A DNA stretch of 14,029 bases from Duncaniella sp. (GTDB lineage: Bacteria; Bacteroidota; Bacteroidia; Bacteroidales; Muribaculaceae), in contig JAFLRW010000030.1 of NCBI GenBank assembly GCA_022511285.1, forward strand, positions 1 to 14,029, given 5' to 3'. This document shows positions 6,229 through 13,989 of this stretch, piece after piece. Each line of letters starts with the position of its first letter. The first letter of the stretch is position 1. The translations under genes and the position numbers were made by a program. The notes beneath the pieces are model-generated. The model was not told where the DNA came from. It did not search any database and saw nothing but the letters and a program-made list of their open reading frames with translations.

Positions 6229-7683
6229 TTACTCAACAAGAAGAGAGGAGTCGATGATAGTGGGTGAAGGAGAGAGTGAGGATGTGGAAGGAGTGATATA
6301 TTTGCAGTGGGAGTCGATGGCTATTAGCACTCCGTCGGCATCACTTGCGGGCTTAAAGTCGATGTGATTTCCTGTCTTTCCAATGTAGCTTATGCAGCCG
6401 GTGGCAGCATCCATCCACCAAATGTTTTTCTCTTTGCCGGTGATGGATGAGAGGTCAAGTTGCATATGGCGTCCGGTGTGGTTATACACAAGAGCATAGT
6501 CATTGCCTCGAGTGGCAATGAGGCGGTCATAGCGATTGCCATTGTTGAGGATTATACTTTGGTCGGCTATGCGGTCCATGTAAGGGAGGGTGAGCATAAG
6601 GCGTTTGAGGTGTTTCATTTGATTGAATCCGGGAGCATCAAGAGCCTTCCACCAGGGCGTAACGGTGCCATCGGCAAAGTATGCACCTTTTATGCCGGGA
6701 CGTACAAACTGCATTATGGCATTGTGCCCATAGGTGTGGCCGCAAGAACCTGCAAAGACACTCCACCAAGCATAGCGCCTCACATCGCGGGCACTCCAAT
6801 GGGGCTCGGCATCGGAATGAAGCCCTTGAGGGATGTCCTCATAGCTTGGTTCACCGTCGAGCACCGGTTTCAACGGACCTCTGACTCGAGCGGAGTCTAC
6901 ATACATCCAGGAGTCCTCCTCCGTGTCGTCAGGAATGGGATACTGCTTGTTGCCCATTCGTTGTCCGTAACGTCGGTGACCGCTCTGAAACATATTGAAG
7001 TCTAACCACTGTCGGGAGTTAAACCATTTTGCAGATGTGGTGCGGCCGCGTGGATGGTATGTCATAAGATGCTCGGGGTCAAGCTCTCGAATTGTCTCGG
7101 CAAGTGTGTCCCACACCTCGGTTTTTACGCTCCCTTCAATGTCGCCTCCTATTATCCAGACGATGTTGGGACGTTGACGGTATCGCTCGGCTAAAAAACG
7201 TCCGTAGGCGCGTGCTTGCTCCACGTCCATAAGTCCCGCTTTCACTAAACCTCCCCAGATACACACCATACCCACGTAGATGCCATTCTGTTCAGCAGTA
7301 GAGATAATATAATCCATGTGGTCCCAGTAACCATACTCGCCCGGGCGGTCAATCGCAGTGAAATCCCATCCATTGAGATGTGAAAGTTGTCCATAAGCAT
7401 TAATGGCCGGGACGGCATTGATTGTCTGCACTTGCACTACATTATAGTCAGCTTCTGAGAGTCTGTGGAGGTAGAATGCGGCTTCATCGCGGTCAAGGCG
7501 TTCGGGGAGTAGCCACCCCGTGTCTCCAAGCCAGAAAAATGGAGCCCCGTCAGTGTGGCAAAGATACATTCCGTTGTCGCTGACTCTCAGAGCTCCGTGG
7601 GCCCAGGGTTTTTCAGCTTTTGCCAATGTGGCGAATGTGCAGATGATTGAAAAGAGAAGGATTAGTGATTTCTTCAGATTCAT
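6229..7683 (-). CDS. Secreted GH140-type glycoside hydrolase (DUF4038), probable apiosidase
   Basis: The protein has 484 residues. Residues 1-23 are a signal peptide (MNLKKSLILLFSIICTFATL then AKA), so it is periplasmic or surface-exposed. A TIM-barrel DUF4038 catalytic domain spans about residues 30-370, followed by a small beta domain of the putative collagen-binding type (about 375-456, ending SDADGVLIAID). Characterised GH140 enzymes of gut Bacteroides remove side chains of rhamnogalacturonan II by cutting at apiose. Conserved acidic residues visible here are D181 in IIGGD and E278 in LDGEPSYE; their 97-residue separation fits the expected acid/base and nucleophile pair. After residue 456 there is an unusual tail of 28 residues rich in Ser, Thr and Pro, encoded by pyrimidine-rich DNA. 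The gene follows the PpiC gene on the same strand across a hairpin, and no good promoter is visible in the 92-nt gap. The fold and family are well supported; the exact substrate is inferred. Confidence 0.85.
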   Translation of the reverse strand: MNLKKSLILLFSIICTFATLAKAEKPWAHGALRVSDNGMYLCHTDGAPFFWLGDTGWLLPERLDRDEAAFYLHRLSEADYNVVQVQTINAVPAINAYGQLSHLNGWDFTAIDRPGEYGYWDHMDYIISTAEQNGIYVGMVCIWGGLVKAGLMDVEQARAYGRFLAERYRQRPNIVWIIGGDIEGSVKTEVWDTLAETIRELDPEHLMTYHPRGRTTSAKWFNSRQWLDFNMFQSGHRRYGQRMGNKQYPIPDDTEEDSWMYVDSARVRGPLKPVLDGEPSYEDIPQGLHSDAEPHWSARDVRRYAWWSVFAGSCGHTYGHNAIMQFVRPGIKGAYFADGTVTPWWKALDAPGFNQMKHLKRLMLTLPYMDRIADQSIILNNGNRYDRLIATRGNDYALVYNHTGRHMQLDLSSITGKEKNIWWMDAATGCISYIGKTGNHIDFKPASDADGVLIAIDSHCKYITPSTSSLSPSPTIIDSSLLVE

Positions 7684-7709
7684 AATGTGAGCTTTGTAAC
7701 ATTTATACC

Positions 7710-7743
7710 AACCAAGGGCTGCGTGATGGCGCAGCCCTTGGTT
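7710..7743 (-). terminator. Strong hairpin between the PpiC gene and GH140 gene
   Basis: A perfect 14-bp stem, AACCAAGGGCTGCG (7710-7723) with CGCAGCCCTTGGTT (7730-7743), encloses a 6-nt loop. It is 33 nt past the PpiC stop and 27 nt before the GH140 start. On the minus strand the stem is followed by GGTATAAATG and not by a T-run, so it may terminate inefficiently, protect the upstream mRNA 3' end, or only partly isolate the two genes. Confidence 0.6.
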
Positions 7744-7775
7744 GAGATGGAGGAGAGGGAGAGTGTGGATTTTAT

Positions 7776-9713
7776 TTATTTCTGTTTGGCTGCTAACTGT
7801 TTGAGTAGCTTTTTATTGACCTTTACTTTGTATTTTTTGCGAAGATTTTTAATCCACTCGGTCTCGAGCTGCTGCTGAAGGTCGGCTGCTACGGCAGCCT
7901 TGGCGTCAGCTGCCTCCTCGGGGGCTGAAAGTACTTTCCAGTCGTAGGGGAACCAAGCCACCCATTTACCAACAGCCTCAGCCTTAGGTCCATCGAATGC
8001 AATCTCATCAATAATGGCATTGTCGCCCTTGGCGGTGAGAACGCGTTCCACTTTGATGTCGCGGCCAAAGGTGTCACGCAGAGTTTTTACAAGAGAATCG
8101 GCGGGCACAACGGCGGTCTGGAGCAGAGTCTTGGCCGCATTGGCAACAGAATCAGAAGTGGCCAGCACTACGACACCTTTGAATCGAGGCTTGTCCCAAG
8201 TGTATTTAGTGCGGTTTGCTTCGAAACATTTGCGCTGGGCCAAGGTGTCGTTTGTAGCGCGATCCCACACCTTACGATTAGATATCTCGAAGAGGAGGAT
8301 TCCGTCGCGATACTCGTTGACGAGGTTGCGGAAGTCTGCATCGTCCTTTGCAAATTCAATGCGGCCGCGGCTCACTGTGGCATCGTCAAGCATCTGTTCG
8401 AGCTGACGGGAGAAGGCGCCTGCCGGGTCGGGCGTGTTTTCGCGCACAGGGCCTGTGAGTTCGCTGATTACCTGAGAGGCTGTGATTACTCCACCGTCGG
8501 GAAGGTTGGCCACGACTGTTGATCCGTCAACTGCCTCGAAGGCTTCAGTGCCACGCTTGCCGTCAACAGCCTTGTTCACCGCCTCTAATCCCGCGGCATT
8601 CTCGCTGATGCCCCATTTCGCCTGAAGCTCTTTGACACGTTTACGGCGGGGCAATGAGAGACGCTCGTCTCGGCTCATAGCCTGCAATATAGAGTTGCGA
8701 TTATCTTTCAAGTCTCCGAGCGGCAGATGCTCGAGGGTCTGAACGATATGGTAGCCATAAGCGGTTTCGAAGGGGTAGGAGAGGCCTTTGTCGGGGAGTC
8801 CGTAGGCTTGCTCTTCAAACTCAGCCACCATCATTCCCGGGCCAAACTTGTTAAGTTCGCCGCCGCGCTGGGCCGAGCCGGGATCTTCACTCTCCATCAT
8901 TGCTATTTGCTTAAAGTCGGCGCCTTGAGTAAGGAGATTGAAGATGGAATCGATTTGAGCCTTCTTTTCGGCCTTCTGCTCGGGCGAAAGGTTTTGAGTG
9001 AGTTTGAGAATATGACGTGCGCGCACCATTCCGGGGTGGGGCTTTTCGGCAATCACCTTAATAATATGGTAGCCGTATGGCGCATCTTCAATCACTTCGG
9101 AGATCTGGCCTACGGGAGTGGCCCAGGCAGCTTCTTCAAATTTGTATGGGACTCTTCCTGCTGTGAGGATACCCATGTGGCCGCCTCTCGGTGCTGATGA
9201 CTGGTCAGAGGAAAATTTGGCCGCCATCTCCTCGAAGCTTGCGCCGGCCAATATGGCGCGGCGGATAGAGTCGAGACGCTCACGATTGCGGGTGCGGGCG
9301 CGCTCCGATGTGCCCAGCGGGAGCATAATATGGCTGACATCGCGCATAGTCTGCATTCTCTGCCAGGCTTCGTTGATAAGGCGGTCGCTCAGCAGGGTGT
9401 CAACGAGGAAGGGTGCCTCAATGTCTGCGCAATATCCGTCGAGTTCCTTAATGAACGATGCCGTAGTGTCTATGCCCTCAGCTCGGGCATCTGCCACCTT
9501 AAGTTTGTAGATTTCAAACATGTCGGCATACTCGTCGACAGTCTGCGGACTCTCCTGCTGGAGGTTGTTCTTGTTGAACAGATATTCAAATTCGCTTTGA
9601 CTCACGGGAACACCGTCAACGGTCATCACCGTAGGGTCATCCTTGGGTGCTGCTGCCGTGGCAGCCAAAAGGGTGGCGGCAATCAGCCCTGCCGGAAGAT
9701 AATGTTTTTTCAT
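7776..9713 (-). CDS. Periplasmic peptidyl-prolyl isomerase with two PpiC (parvulin) domains, SurA-like
   Basis: The protein has 645 residues. Residues 1-22 are a signal peptide (MKKHYLPAGLIAATLLAATA then AA) with no lipobox cysteine, so the product is a soluble periplasmic protein. A SurA-like helical chaperone region (about 26-120) precedes two parvulin domains. Domain 1 runs about 124-222 (DVSHIMLPLG to GYHIIKVIAEKP) and domain 2 about 230-328 (VRARHILKLT to GYHIVQTLEHLP). Each carries the typical GG-(H/E)-x(1-3)-G/F centre (PRGGHMG, QRGGELNKFG) and the GYHI end motif. The C-terminal 310 residues have no domain I recognise and end in a Lys-rich segment. Such proteins catalyse proline isomerisation and act as chaperones for outer-membrane proteins in transit. 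Its substrates here are unknown. It follows guaB on the same strand with a 124-nt structured gap. A weak -7-like TATATCTG lies near 9757-9764, but no convincing promoter is seen. Confidence 0.9.
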   Translation of the reverse strand: MKKHYLPAGLIAATLLAATAAAPKDDPTVMTVDGVPVSQSEFEYLFNKNNLQQESPQTVDEYADMFEIYKLKVADARAEGIDTTASFIKELDGYCADIEAPFLVDTLLSDRLINEAWQRMQTMRDVSHIMLPLGTSERARTRNRERLDSIRRAILAGASFEEMAAKFSSDQSSAPRGGHMGILTAGRVPYKFEEAAWATPVGQISEVIEDAPYGYHIIKVIAEKPHPGMVRARHILKLTQNLSPEQKAEKKAQIDSIFNLLTQGADFKQIAMMESEDPGSAQRGGELNKFGPGMMVAEFEEQAYGLPDKGLSYPFETAYGYHIVQTLEHLPLGDLKDNRNSILQAMSRDERLSLPRRKRVKELQAKWGISENAAGLEAVNKAVDGKRGTEAFEAVDGSTVVANLPDGGVITASQVISELTGPVRENTPDPAGAFSRQLEQMLDDATVSRGRIEFAKDDADFRNLVNEYRDGILLFEISNRKVWDRATNDTLAQRKCFEANRTKYTWDKPRFKGVVVLATSDSVANAAKTLLQTAVVPADSLVKTLRDTFGRDIKVERVLTAKGDNAIIDEIAFDGPKAEAVGKWVAWFPYDWKVLSAPEEAADAKAAVAADLQQQLETEWIKNLRKKYKVKVNKKLLKQLAAKQK

Positions 9714-9777
9714 CGTGATAGATGGGAAGAGATGTGTGTTGATTGGGTTTGTTTTTCAGATATAAAACGCCCAAGGC

Positions 9778-9844
9778 CCGCTGATTATTGTGCAGTAATC
9801 TGTCGGACTACACGATATTATTATCTGTCGGTCAGGATCAGCGG
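9778..9844 (-). terminator. Two-tier stem structure at the 3' end of guaB
   Basis: On the minus strand CCGCTGAT, which includes the guaB stop, pairs perfectly with ATCAGCGG; in plus coordinates the arms are 9837-9844 and 9778-9785. Inside, CAG-A-TAAT can pair with ATTACTG, with one bulged A. After the outer stem comes GCCTTGGGCGTTTTATA, so a short T-run appears only about ten bases later. It is plausibly the guaB terminator or a 3'-end stabiliser, but is not canonical. The same region holds the direct repeat ATCTGTCGG (9798-9806 and 9823-9831). Confidence 0.4.
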
Positions 9845-11316
9845 CTTGAAGCGCTGTAATTGGGCGCCTCGCTTGTGATAGCCACATCGTGAGGATGGCT
9901 CTCGGCCACACCGGCATTGGTGATGCGTGTGAATTTTGCTGTGTGAAGTGTCTCGATATCTTTCGCTCCGCAGTATCCCATACCGGAGCGCAGACCCCCG
10001 AGCATCTGGTAGACCACTTCATAGAGATTGCCTTTGTATGGCACACGGGCAGCTATCCCTTCCGGCACGAGTTTTTTTGTGTCAGTCTCGCCGGCCTGGA
10101 AATAGCGGTCTTTCGAACCTTTTTCCATAGCTTCGAGCGAACCCATACCGCGATATGACTTATACTTACGTCCATTATATATAATTGTGTCGCCGGGGCT
10201 CTCCTCGACGCCGGCCAGCATGCCTCCGAGCATCACAGAGTAAGCACCGGCAGCAAGAGCTTTGACTATATCGCCTGAATAGCGGATGCCGCCATCGGCT
10301 ATCAAGGGCACACCTGTGCCGGCAAGTGCCTTAGCCACATCATAGACAGCCGAGAGCTGGGGAACACCCACGCCGGCTATCACGCGTGTGGTGCAGATAG
10401 AGCCTGGTCCGATGCCCACCTTGACGCCGTCGGCACCATTCTCGACGAGAAACTTGGCGGCGTCGCCTGTGGCAATGTTGCCCACCACAACATCAATATG
10501 GGAATACTTCTCTTTGATGGCTTTGAGCACACCGATTACGCCTTTTGAGTGGCCGTGGGCCGTGTCAATCACTATGGCATCCACACCGGCTTCAACAAGG
10601 GCATCGACACGCTCCATAGAGTCGGCTGTCACACCGACACCGGCTGCCACTCGCAGACGCCCAAGGCGGTCCTTGCAGGCAAACGGTTTGTCTTTGGCTT
10701 TTGTTATGTCCTTGTAGGTGACGAGCCCTACGAGGCGGCCGTCGCTGTCAACCACCGGGAGCTTCTCTATCTTGTGACCCTGCAGGATGCGGGCTGCCTC
10801 TTCAAGGTCGGTAGACTGGTTGGTGGTAATGAGATTCTCGGATGTCATCACCTCCTCCACCGGGCGTTTAAGATTCTGCTCGAAGCGGAGGTCGCGGTTA
10901 GTGACAATACCCACTAACTTGCGGTCATCGTCGACCACCGGAATGCCGCCAATATGATATTCCTTCATCATATTGAGAGCGTCGCCCACTGTGGCACCGC
11001 GCTTGATGGTGACGGGATCGTAGATCATACCGTTTTCGGCGCGCTTCACGGTGTGCACCTGGCGCGCCTGTTCGGCAATCGACATATTCTTATGAATCAC
11101 GCCTATGCCACCTTCGCGGGCTATGGCTATGGCGAGTGCCGCCTCGGTGACGGTGTCCATAGCTGCCGAAACGATGGGGACGTTGAGTGTGATGTTGCGT
11201 GAAAAACGGGTGGAAAGATTGACCTCGCGCGGGAGAACCTCCGAATAGGCCGGAATCAGAAGGACGTCGTCAAATGTGAGCCCGTCCATCTTTACTCGAT
11301 CTGCAATAAATGACAT
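9838..11316 (-). CDS. guaB: Inosine-5'-monophosphate dehydrogenase
   Basis: GuaB oxidises IMP to XMP with NAD+, the committed step of guanine nucleotide synthesis, in the cytoplasm. The 492-residue protein has the standard length. The barrel opens with GLTFDDVLLIPAYSEVLPR (12-30). A pair of CBS domains is inserted at about 97-207. The catalytic loop GIGPGSICTTR has Cys308; the DGG at 341-343 binds substrate phosphate; the mobile flap contains DRYFQ, with Arg404-Tyr405, followed by EGIAARVPYKG. The frame stays open for a further 19 codons to an ATG at 11373, but I reject that start: the -7 promoter box TACCTTTG (11347-11340) lies inside the extension, and homologues begin MSFIADRV-like at the ATG at 11316. 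The promoter region is shared divergently with the L,D-transpeptidase gene. No T-box or purine riboswitch is visible in the short leader. Confidence 0.97.
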   Translation of the reverse strand: MSFIADRVKMDGLTFDDVLLIPAYSEVLPREVNLSTRFSRNITLNVPIVSAAMDTVTEAALAIAIAREGGIGVIHKNMSIAEQARQVHTVKRAENGMIYDPVTIKRGATVGDALNMMKEYHIGGIPVVDDDRKLVGIVTNRDLRFEQNLKRPVEEVMTSENLITTNQSTDLEEAARILQGHKIEKLPVVDSDGRLVGLVTYKDITKAKDKPFACKDRLGRLRVAAGVGVTADSMERVDALVEAGVDAIVIDTAHGHSKGVIGVLKAIKEKYSHIDVVVGNIATGDAAKFLVENGADGVKVGIGPGSICTTRVIAGVGVPQLSAVYDVAKALAGTGVPLIADGGIRYSGDIVKALAAGAYSVMLGGMLAGVEESPGDTIIYNGRKYKSYRGMGSLEAMEKGSKDRYFQAGETDTKKLVPEGIAARVPYKGNLYEVVYQMLGGLRSGMGYCGAKDIETLHTAKFTRITNAGVAESHPHDVAITSEAPNYSASSR

Positions 11317-11339
11317 AGACGTTTTGGATTTATTGCGTG

Positions 11340-11347
11340 CAAAGGTA
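11340..11347 (-). promoter_or_regulatory. -7 promoter box of guaB
   Basis: TACCTTTG followed by C on the minus strand fits the Bacteroidota TAnnTTTG box. The matching -33 position reads about CTGC, so only half the promoter is consensus. Its place 23 nt before the ATG at 11316 implies a very short leader and rules out the longer guaB start. Confidence 0.6.
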
Positions 11348-11402
11348 ACAATTTTTCCCGAATTACGCAGCACGGTTGCTGAAAAATGTGTAATTTCGCA
11401 TT

Positions 11403-12038
11403 ATGAAACCGCGTCTGCACCATTTATTATCTGTGATAATGCTCACGGCCATCTCGGTAAGTTATGCCGAGGTGCCTGATGACTCGGCTCCTGAATTTTC
11501 TTCGGCGTTGGCTCAACTCATCGCATCTTACAGGCACACAGCCCCTCCAGCGCTCCCCGAGCCTGATGGATGGGATGAATTGGATTCACCCGTCTCCGTG
11601 GCTCCCGCCCGGATGCGATTACCGAAAAACATTGTTGTCGATAAGCCAAACACACGCCTGTTTGTTATTAATGCCCTTGGCGATACAATGAGCCGCTATA
11701 GAGTGTGCGCATCGCTCAAACGCGGACAGAAGACCGGAAAGGATGATTGGCGCACCCCGGAGGGGACGTTTGTGATTCACGGCGTCTACAACTCCACGGA
11801 TTGGACCTATAAGGATACTAAAGACAAGTGTTACGGGCCGTTTTTCATCTCCTTGCGCACTCCCGGATTCTGGGGCATAGGTATCCACGGCACCAATGCA
11901 CCCTCTTCAGTGCCCGGGAGGCGCAGCCACGGCTGTATGCGTATGCACAATGAGGATATTGTGAGGGTGCGCCGTATGGTCGACAAGGATTCGCGCGTCA
12001 CCATCCTCCCTGATCCTGTGGCTGAGTCTCACGACTGA
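11403..12038 (+). CDS. Secreted L,D-transpeptidase (YkuD family)
   Basis: The protein has 211 residues. A signal peptide covers residues 1-22 (MKPRLHHLLSVIMLTAISVS then YA), so it works in the periplasm. After a Pro-rich spacer the YkuD domain runs from about residue 75 (KNIVVDKPNTRLFVI) to 204. The active-site signature is present: HGTN (162-165) and SHGCMRM (175-181), with catalytic Cys178 and His162/His176. The family makes 3-3 peptidoglycan cross-links or attaches proteins to the wall through a thioacyl intermediate; which of these applies cannot be told from sequence. No peptidoglycan-binding domain is fused. The gene is divergent from guaB. TAATTTCG (11391-11398), one base off the -7 consensus, lies so close to the ATG that the mRNA would be almost leaderless; this is weak evidence. 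Its 3' end overlaps the convergent GntR gene by 10 bases, with no terminator between them. Confidence 0.92.
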   Translation: MKPRLHHLLSVIMLTAISVSYAEVPDDSAPEFSSALAQLIASYRHTAPPALPEPDGWDELDSPVSVAPARMRLPKNIVVDKPNTRLFVINALGDTMSRYRVCASLKRGQKTGKDDWRTPEGTFVIHGVYNSTDWTYKDTKDKCYGPFFISLRTPGFWGIGIHGTNAPSSVPGRRSHGCMRMHNEDIVRVRRMVDKDSRVTILPDPVAESHD

Positions 12039-12385
12039 CGTATCCGCTCTGCTACTTCCTCGATTGAAATTCCCAAAAGCTTCATTTCGGCAGCGACGGC
12101 CGGCAGTGTAACGGCAAAAAATTCCTCGCGTCGAGCGGCATTCACCTGCTCTACGGCATCGGGCGCAAGATAGAACCCCAAGCCCCTCCGCGCCACTATA
12201 ATGCCGTGGCTCTGAAGAAATTCATAGGCTTTGAGCACAGTGTGGGTGTTGACTGCCACTTCCACTGCTAATTCTCTCACGGATGGGACTCGCTCCCCCT
12301 GTTGCCACCTGCCGGAAAGAATGCGGGCGTAGCAAGAGTCGATTATCTGCCTATAGATTGGTTTGTCCTGGCTAAATTCCATCAT
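12029..12385 (-). CDS. YtrA-type GntR-family transcriptional regulator
   Basis: The protein has 118 residues and is cytoplasmic. The winged helix-turn-helix spans about 8-76: PIYRQIIDSCYARI, then GERVPSVRELAVEVAVNTHT, with the recognition helix near 45-57 (VNTHTVLKAYEFL), and the wing RRGLGFYLA. Only about 40 residues follow, so there is no large effector domain. This is the layout of the YtrA subfamily, which usually represses the ABC-transporter operon that encodes it. It is the last gene of that operon here. Its ATG shares the A of the permease stop (TAATG), so the two are translationally coupled. A second ATG follows at once (12382). The natural signal is unknown; YtrA relatives often respond to cell-wall-active agents. 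The operator should lie upstream of the operon, beyond the window. Confidence 0.9.
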   Translation of the reverse strand: MMEFSQDKPIYRQIIDSCYARILSGRWQQGERVPSVRELAVEVAVNTHTVLKAYEFLQSHGIIVARRGLGFYLAPDAVEQVNAARREEFFAVTLPAVAAEMKLLGISIEEVAERIRQS

Positions 12386-13143
12386 TAGATGCGGCTAAAA
12401 TGACGATATAAGACCCTTACACACCATCCGGTAGCGACTATGCTGATAATGCCGATTATGAAAAAGGTCATTTCGAGATAGCGGTTTACTATGAGTGACA
12501 CGGCTTCGGGAGTGTGTGGTTCGCCGTTGAGACCGTCGTTCACTCCTAAAATAAAACCTATCAATCCCGGAATCAATCCGTAGCTGATGATTAATCCGAC
12601 ATACGTCATCACGGCCCGCAGAGTGCGGCGCTCCGGGCGAGTGCAGATTACTATAGCCAAAACAACAGTCATTGTCAGGATATTGTTGACTATGCTGATG
12701 CAGATATAAAACCACATCGGGAATCTGTTAATCCATTCTATTACCCCTGTTGCAAACACTCGTTCGATTGTCTGCCAATAAAAGTCCGGTGTAGATGTGA
12801 CCAATCCGGCCACGATACACAGTCCCCACCATAACCCTTGAGTTGCGCACGGGAAGAAGATAATCGGAATGATGATATAGAATAGGGTTTTTGTGGCTGC
12901 GCTAATAGGCAGCTGGCGCATCAGTGTGGTGTCGCGGCGGTTGAAGGCTAAACTTGAAAACACTAATGAGGCACTCATTGCCACTGAGGTAAACATATAT
13001 AGACCAATAAACCGCTGACTCACATACGACATCAGTAAAAACGATACGAACGCACATAGAGTGGTGACACAGCAGGTGATGGCAGCTTTGTGGAGCGGGC
13101 GGCGATAAAGCCCGTACATTATTGAAAGATGATTAGTAGTCAT
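12385..13143 (-). CDS. Integral membrane subunit of an ABC transporter (ABC-2-like)
   Basis: The protein has 252 residues and about six hydrophobic segments, near residues 20-42, 48-67, 88-116, 144-168, 180-204 and 225-247. It has no signal peptide and no catalytic motif. Its role as permease is inferred mainly from position: it overlaps the ATPase gene by 11 bases upstream and the regulator by one base downstream. The sequence itself is only weakly diagnostic. Sequences of this sort in GntR-ABC operons move antimicrobial peptides or other envelope-active compounds, or sense them, but substrate and direction cannot be stated. Confidence 0.75.
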   Translation of the reverse strand: MTTNHLSIMYGLYRRPLHKAAITCCVTTLCAFVSFLLMSYVSQRFIGLYMFTSVAMSASLVFSSLAFNRRDTTLMRQLPISAATKTLFYIIIPIIFFPCATQGLWWGLCIVAGLVTSTPDFYWQTIERVFATGVIEWINRFPMWFYICISIVNNILTMTVVLAIVICTRPERRTLRAVMTYVGLIISYGLIPGLIGFILGVNDGLNGEPHTPEAVSLIVNRYLEMTFFIIGIISIVATGWCVRVLYRHFSRI

Positions 13144-13984
13144 TGCTTGAGCTGTTGATTATTTGCAGAATTGAATCGCTGACGGAAGATTGCATTGCGG
13201 CGTAAAGCACGCCGAAATCCACATCCCCCTCGCCGGCTCCTTGACCGGCTGGCACCACCGAAAGAAATCGGCCGGAATCGGCCTCTGTGAATAGCGCATC
13301 GGCCGGAGGAACTGTCGATGCGATAAATCCGAGTCGCGAGGCGATATGCCAGGTCGGATGGCAAAGCTTTATCTTTCCGGCCGTAAGCATTATTACGCCA
13401 TCGTAGAGGGCATGGAGATCAGAGGGCGTGTGGGTGGAGATTATGGCCGTCTGATGTTCATCAATGCATCGTGCCATCATAGCGCGCATAGTCTTGCGTG
13501 AGGAGATGTCAAGGCCGTTGGCCGGTTCGTCAAGCAAGAGGAGATCCGGTCGGAGCGACAAGCCATAGGCTATTAGTGTCTTATGAAGCATCCCCAGGGA
13601 GAGATTTTGGAGCGGTTCGTCGCCGGTGAGTCCGAACTCTTGAAGATTGGAGGACAGCATCCCGGCATCAAACCGATCGTAAAGTCCGGCGGTGAGGATT
13701 GCGTACTCGTTGACGGTGGCAGTTGGAAGGTCTATCCTGTCGGGGATGAAAAATATCTTTCGGCGTATATCGGGCGAAAGAGAGAGTGTGCTTGCGCCAT
13801 CGAGACGGCACTCGCCGGAAGTAGGTCTGAGCAGTCCGGCAGCCACTTTCAGCAAGGTGGTTTTTCCGGCGCCGTTTTCGCCCATTAATAAATGTATGCC
13901 CGGGGCGATGCTTCCGGTTGCACAGTCAAGAGCTTTGTTCTCGGAGTGGGGGTAGGTATATGTGAGGTGGTCAAGATCTATCAT
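13133..13984 (-). CDS. ABC transporter ATP-binding protein
   Basis: The protein has 283 residues. Walker A is GENGAGKTT (35-43), the signature is NLSLGM (127-132) and Walker B LLLLDEP runs to residue 154 with Glu153 as the catalytic base. The D-loop NGLD follows, and His185 in ISTH is the switch histidine. The signature is LSLGM where the classical form is LSGGQ, as often seen in YtrB/ABC-2 export ATPases. The Q-loop region reads FFIPD (78-82) with no glutamine. The last 75 residues or so, after the nucleotide-binding core, are not conserved in any way I recognise and may dock to the membrane partner or regulate it. The ATG follows 5 nt after the stop of the upstream frame, so it belongs to a longer operon. 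Only one ATPase is present, so it presumably dimerises. Confidence 0.92.
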   Translation of the reverse strand: MIDLDHLTYTYPHSENKALDCATGSIAPGIHLLMGENGAGKTTLLKVAAGLLRPTSGECRLDGASTLSLSPDIRRKIFFIPDRIDLPTATVNEYAILTAGLYDRFDAGMLSSNLQEFGLTGDEPLQNLSLGMLHKTLIAYGLSLRPDLLLLDEPANGLDISSRKTMRAMMARCIDEHQTAIISTHTPSDLHALYDGVIMLTAGKIKLCHPTWHIASRLGFIASTVPPADALFTEADSGRFLSVVPAGQGAGEGDVDFGVLYAAMQSSVSDSILQIINSSSNDY

Positions 13985-13989
13985 AATAA

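Noticed and set aside
6460..7005. 181-codon plus-strand open frame opposite the GH140 gene
   Set aside because: It lies wholly inside a well-supported enzyme gene with signal peptide and catalytic motifs on the minus strand; the product resembles nothing I know.
4713..7683. A full polysaccharide utilisation locus
   Set aside because: No SusC, SusD, surface binding protein, hybrid two-component sensor or ECF sigma pair is present; only two enzymes are seen.
9330..9878. 182-codon plus-strand open frame across the PpiC gene start and the gap
   Set aside because: No promoter, no domain, and it is antisense to a secure gene over most of its length.
11317..11373. 19-codon N-terminal extension of GuaB
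   Set aside because: The -7 promoter box lies within it, and the known family start and length (about 490 residues) fit the ATG at 11316.
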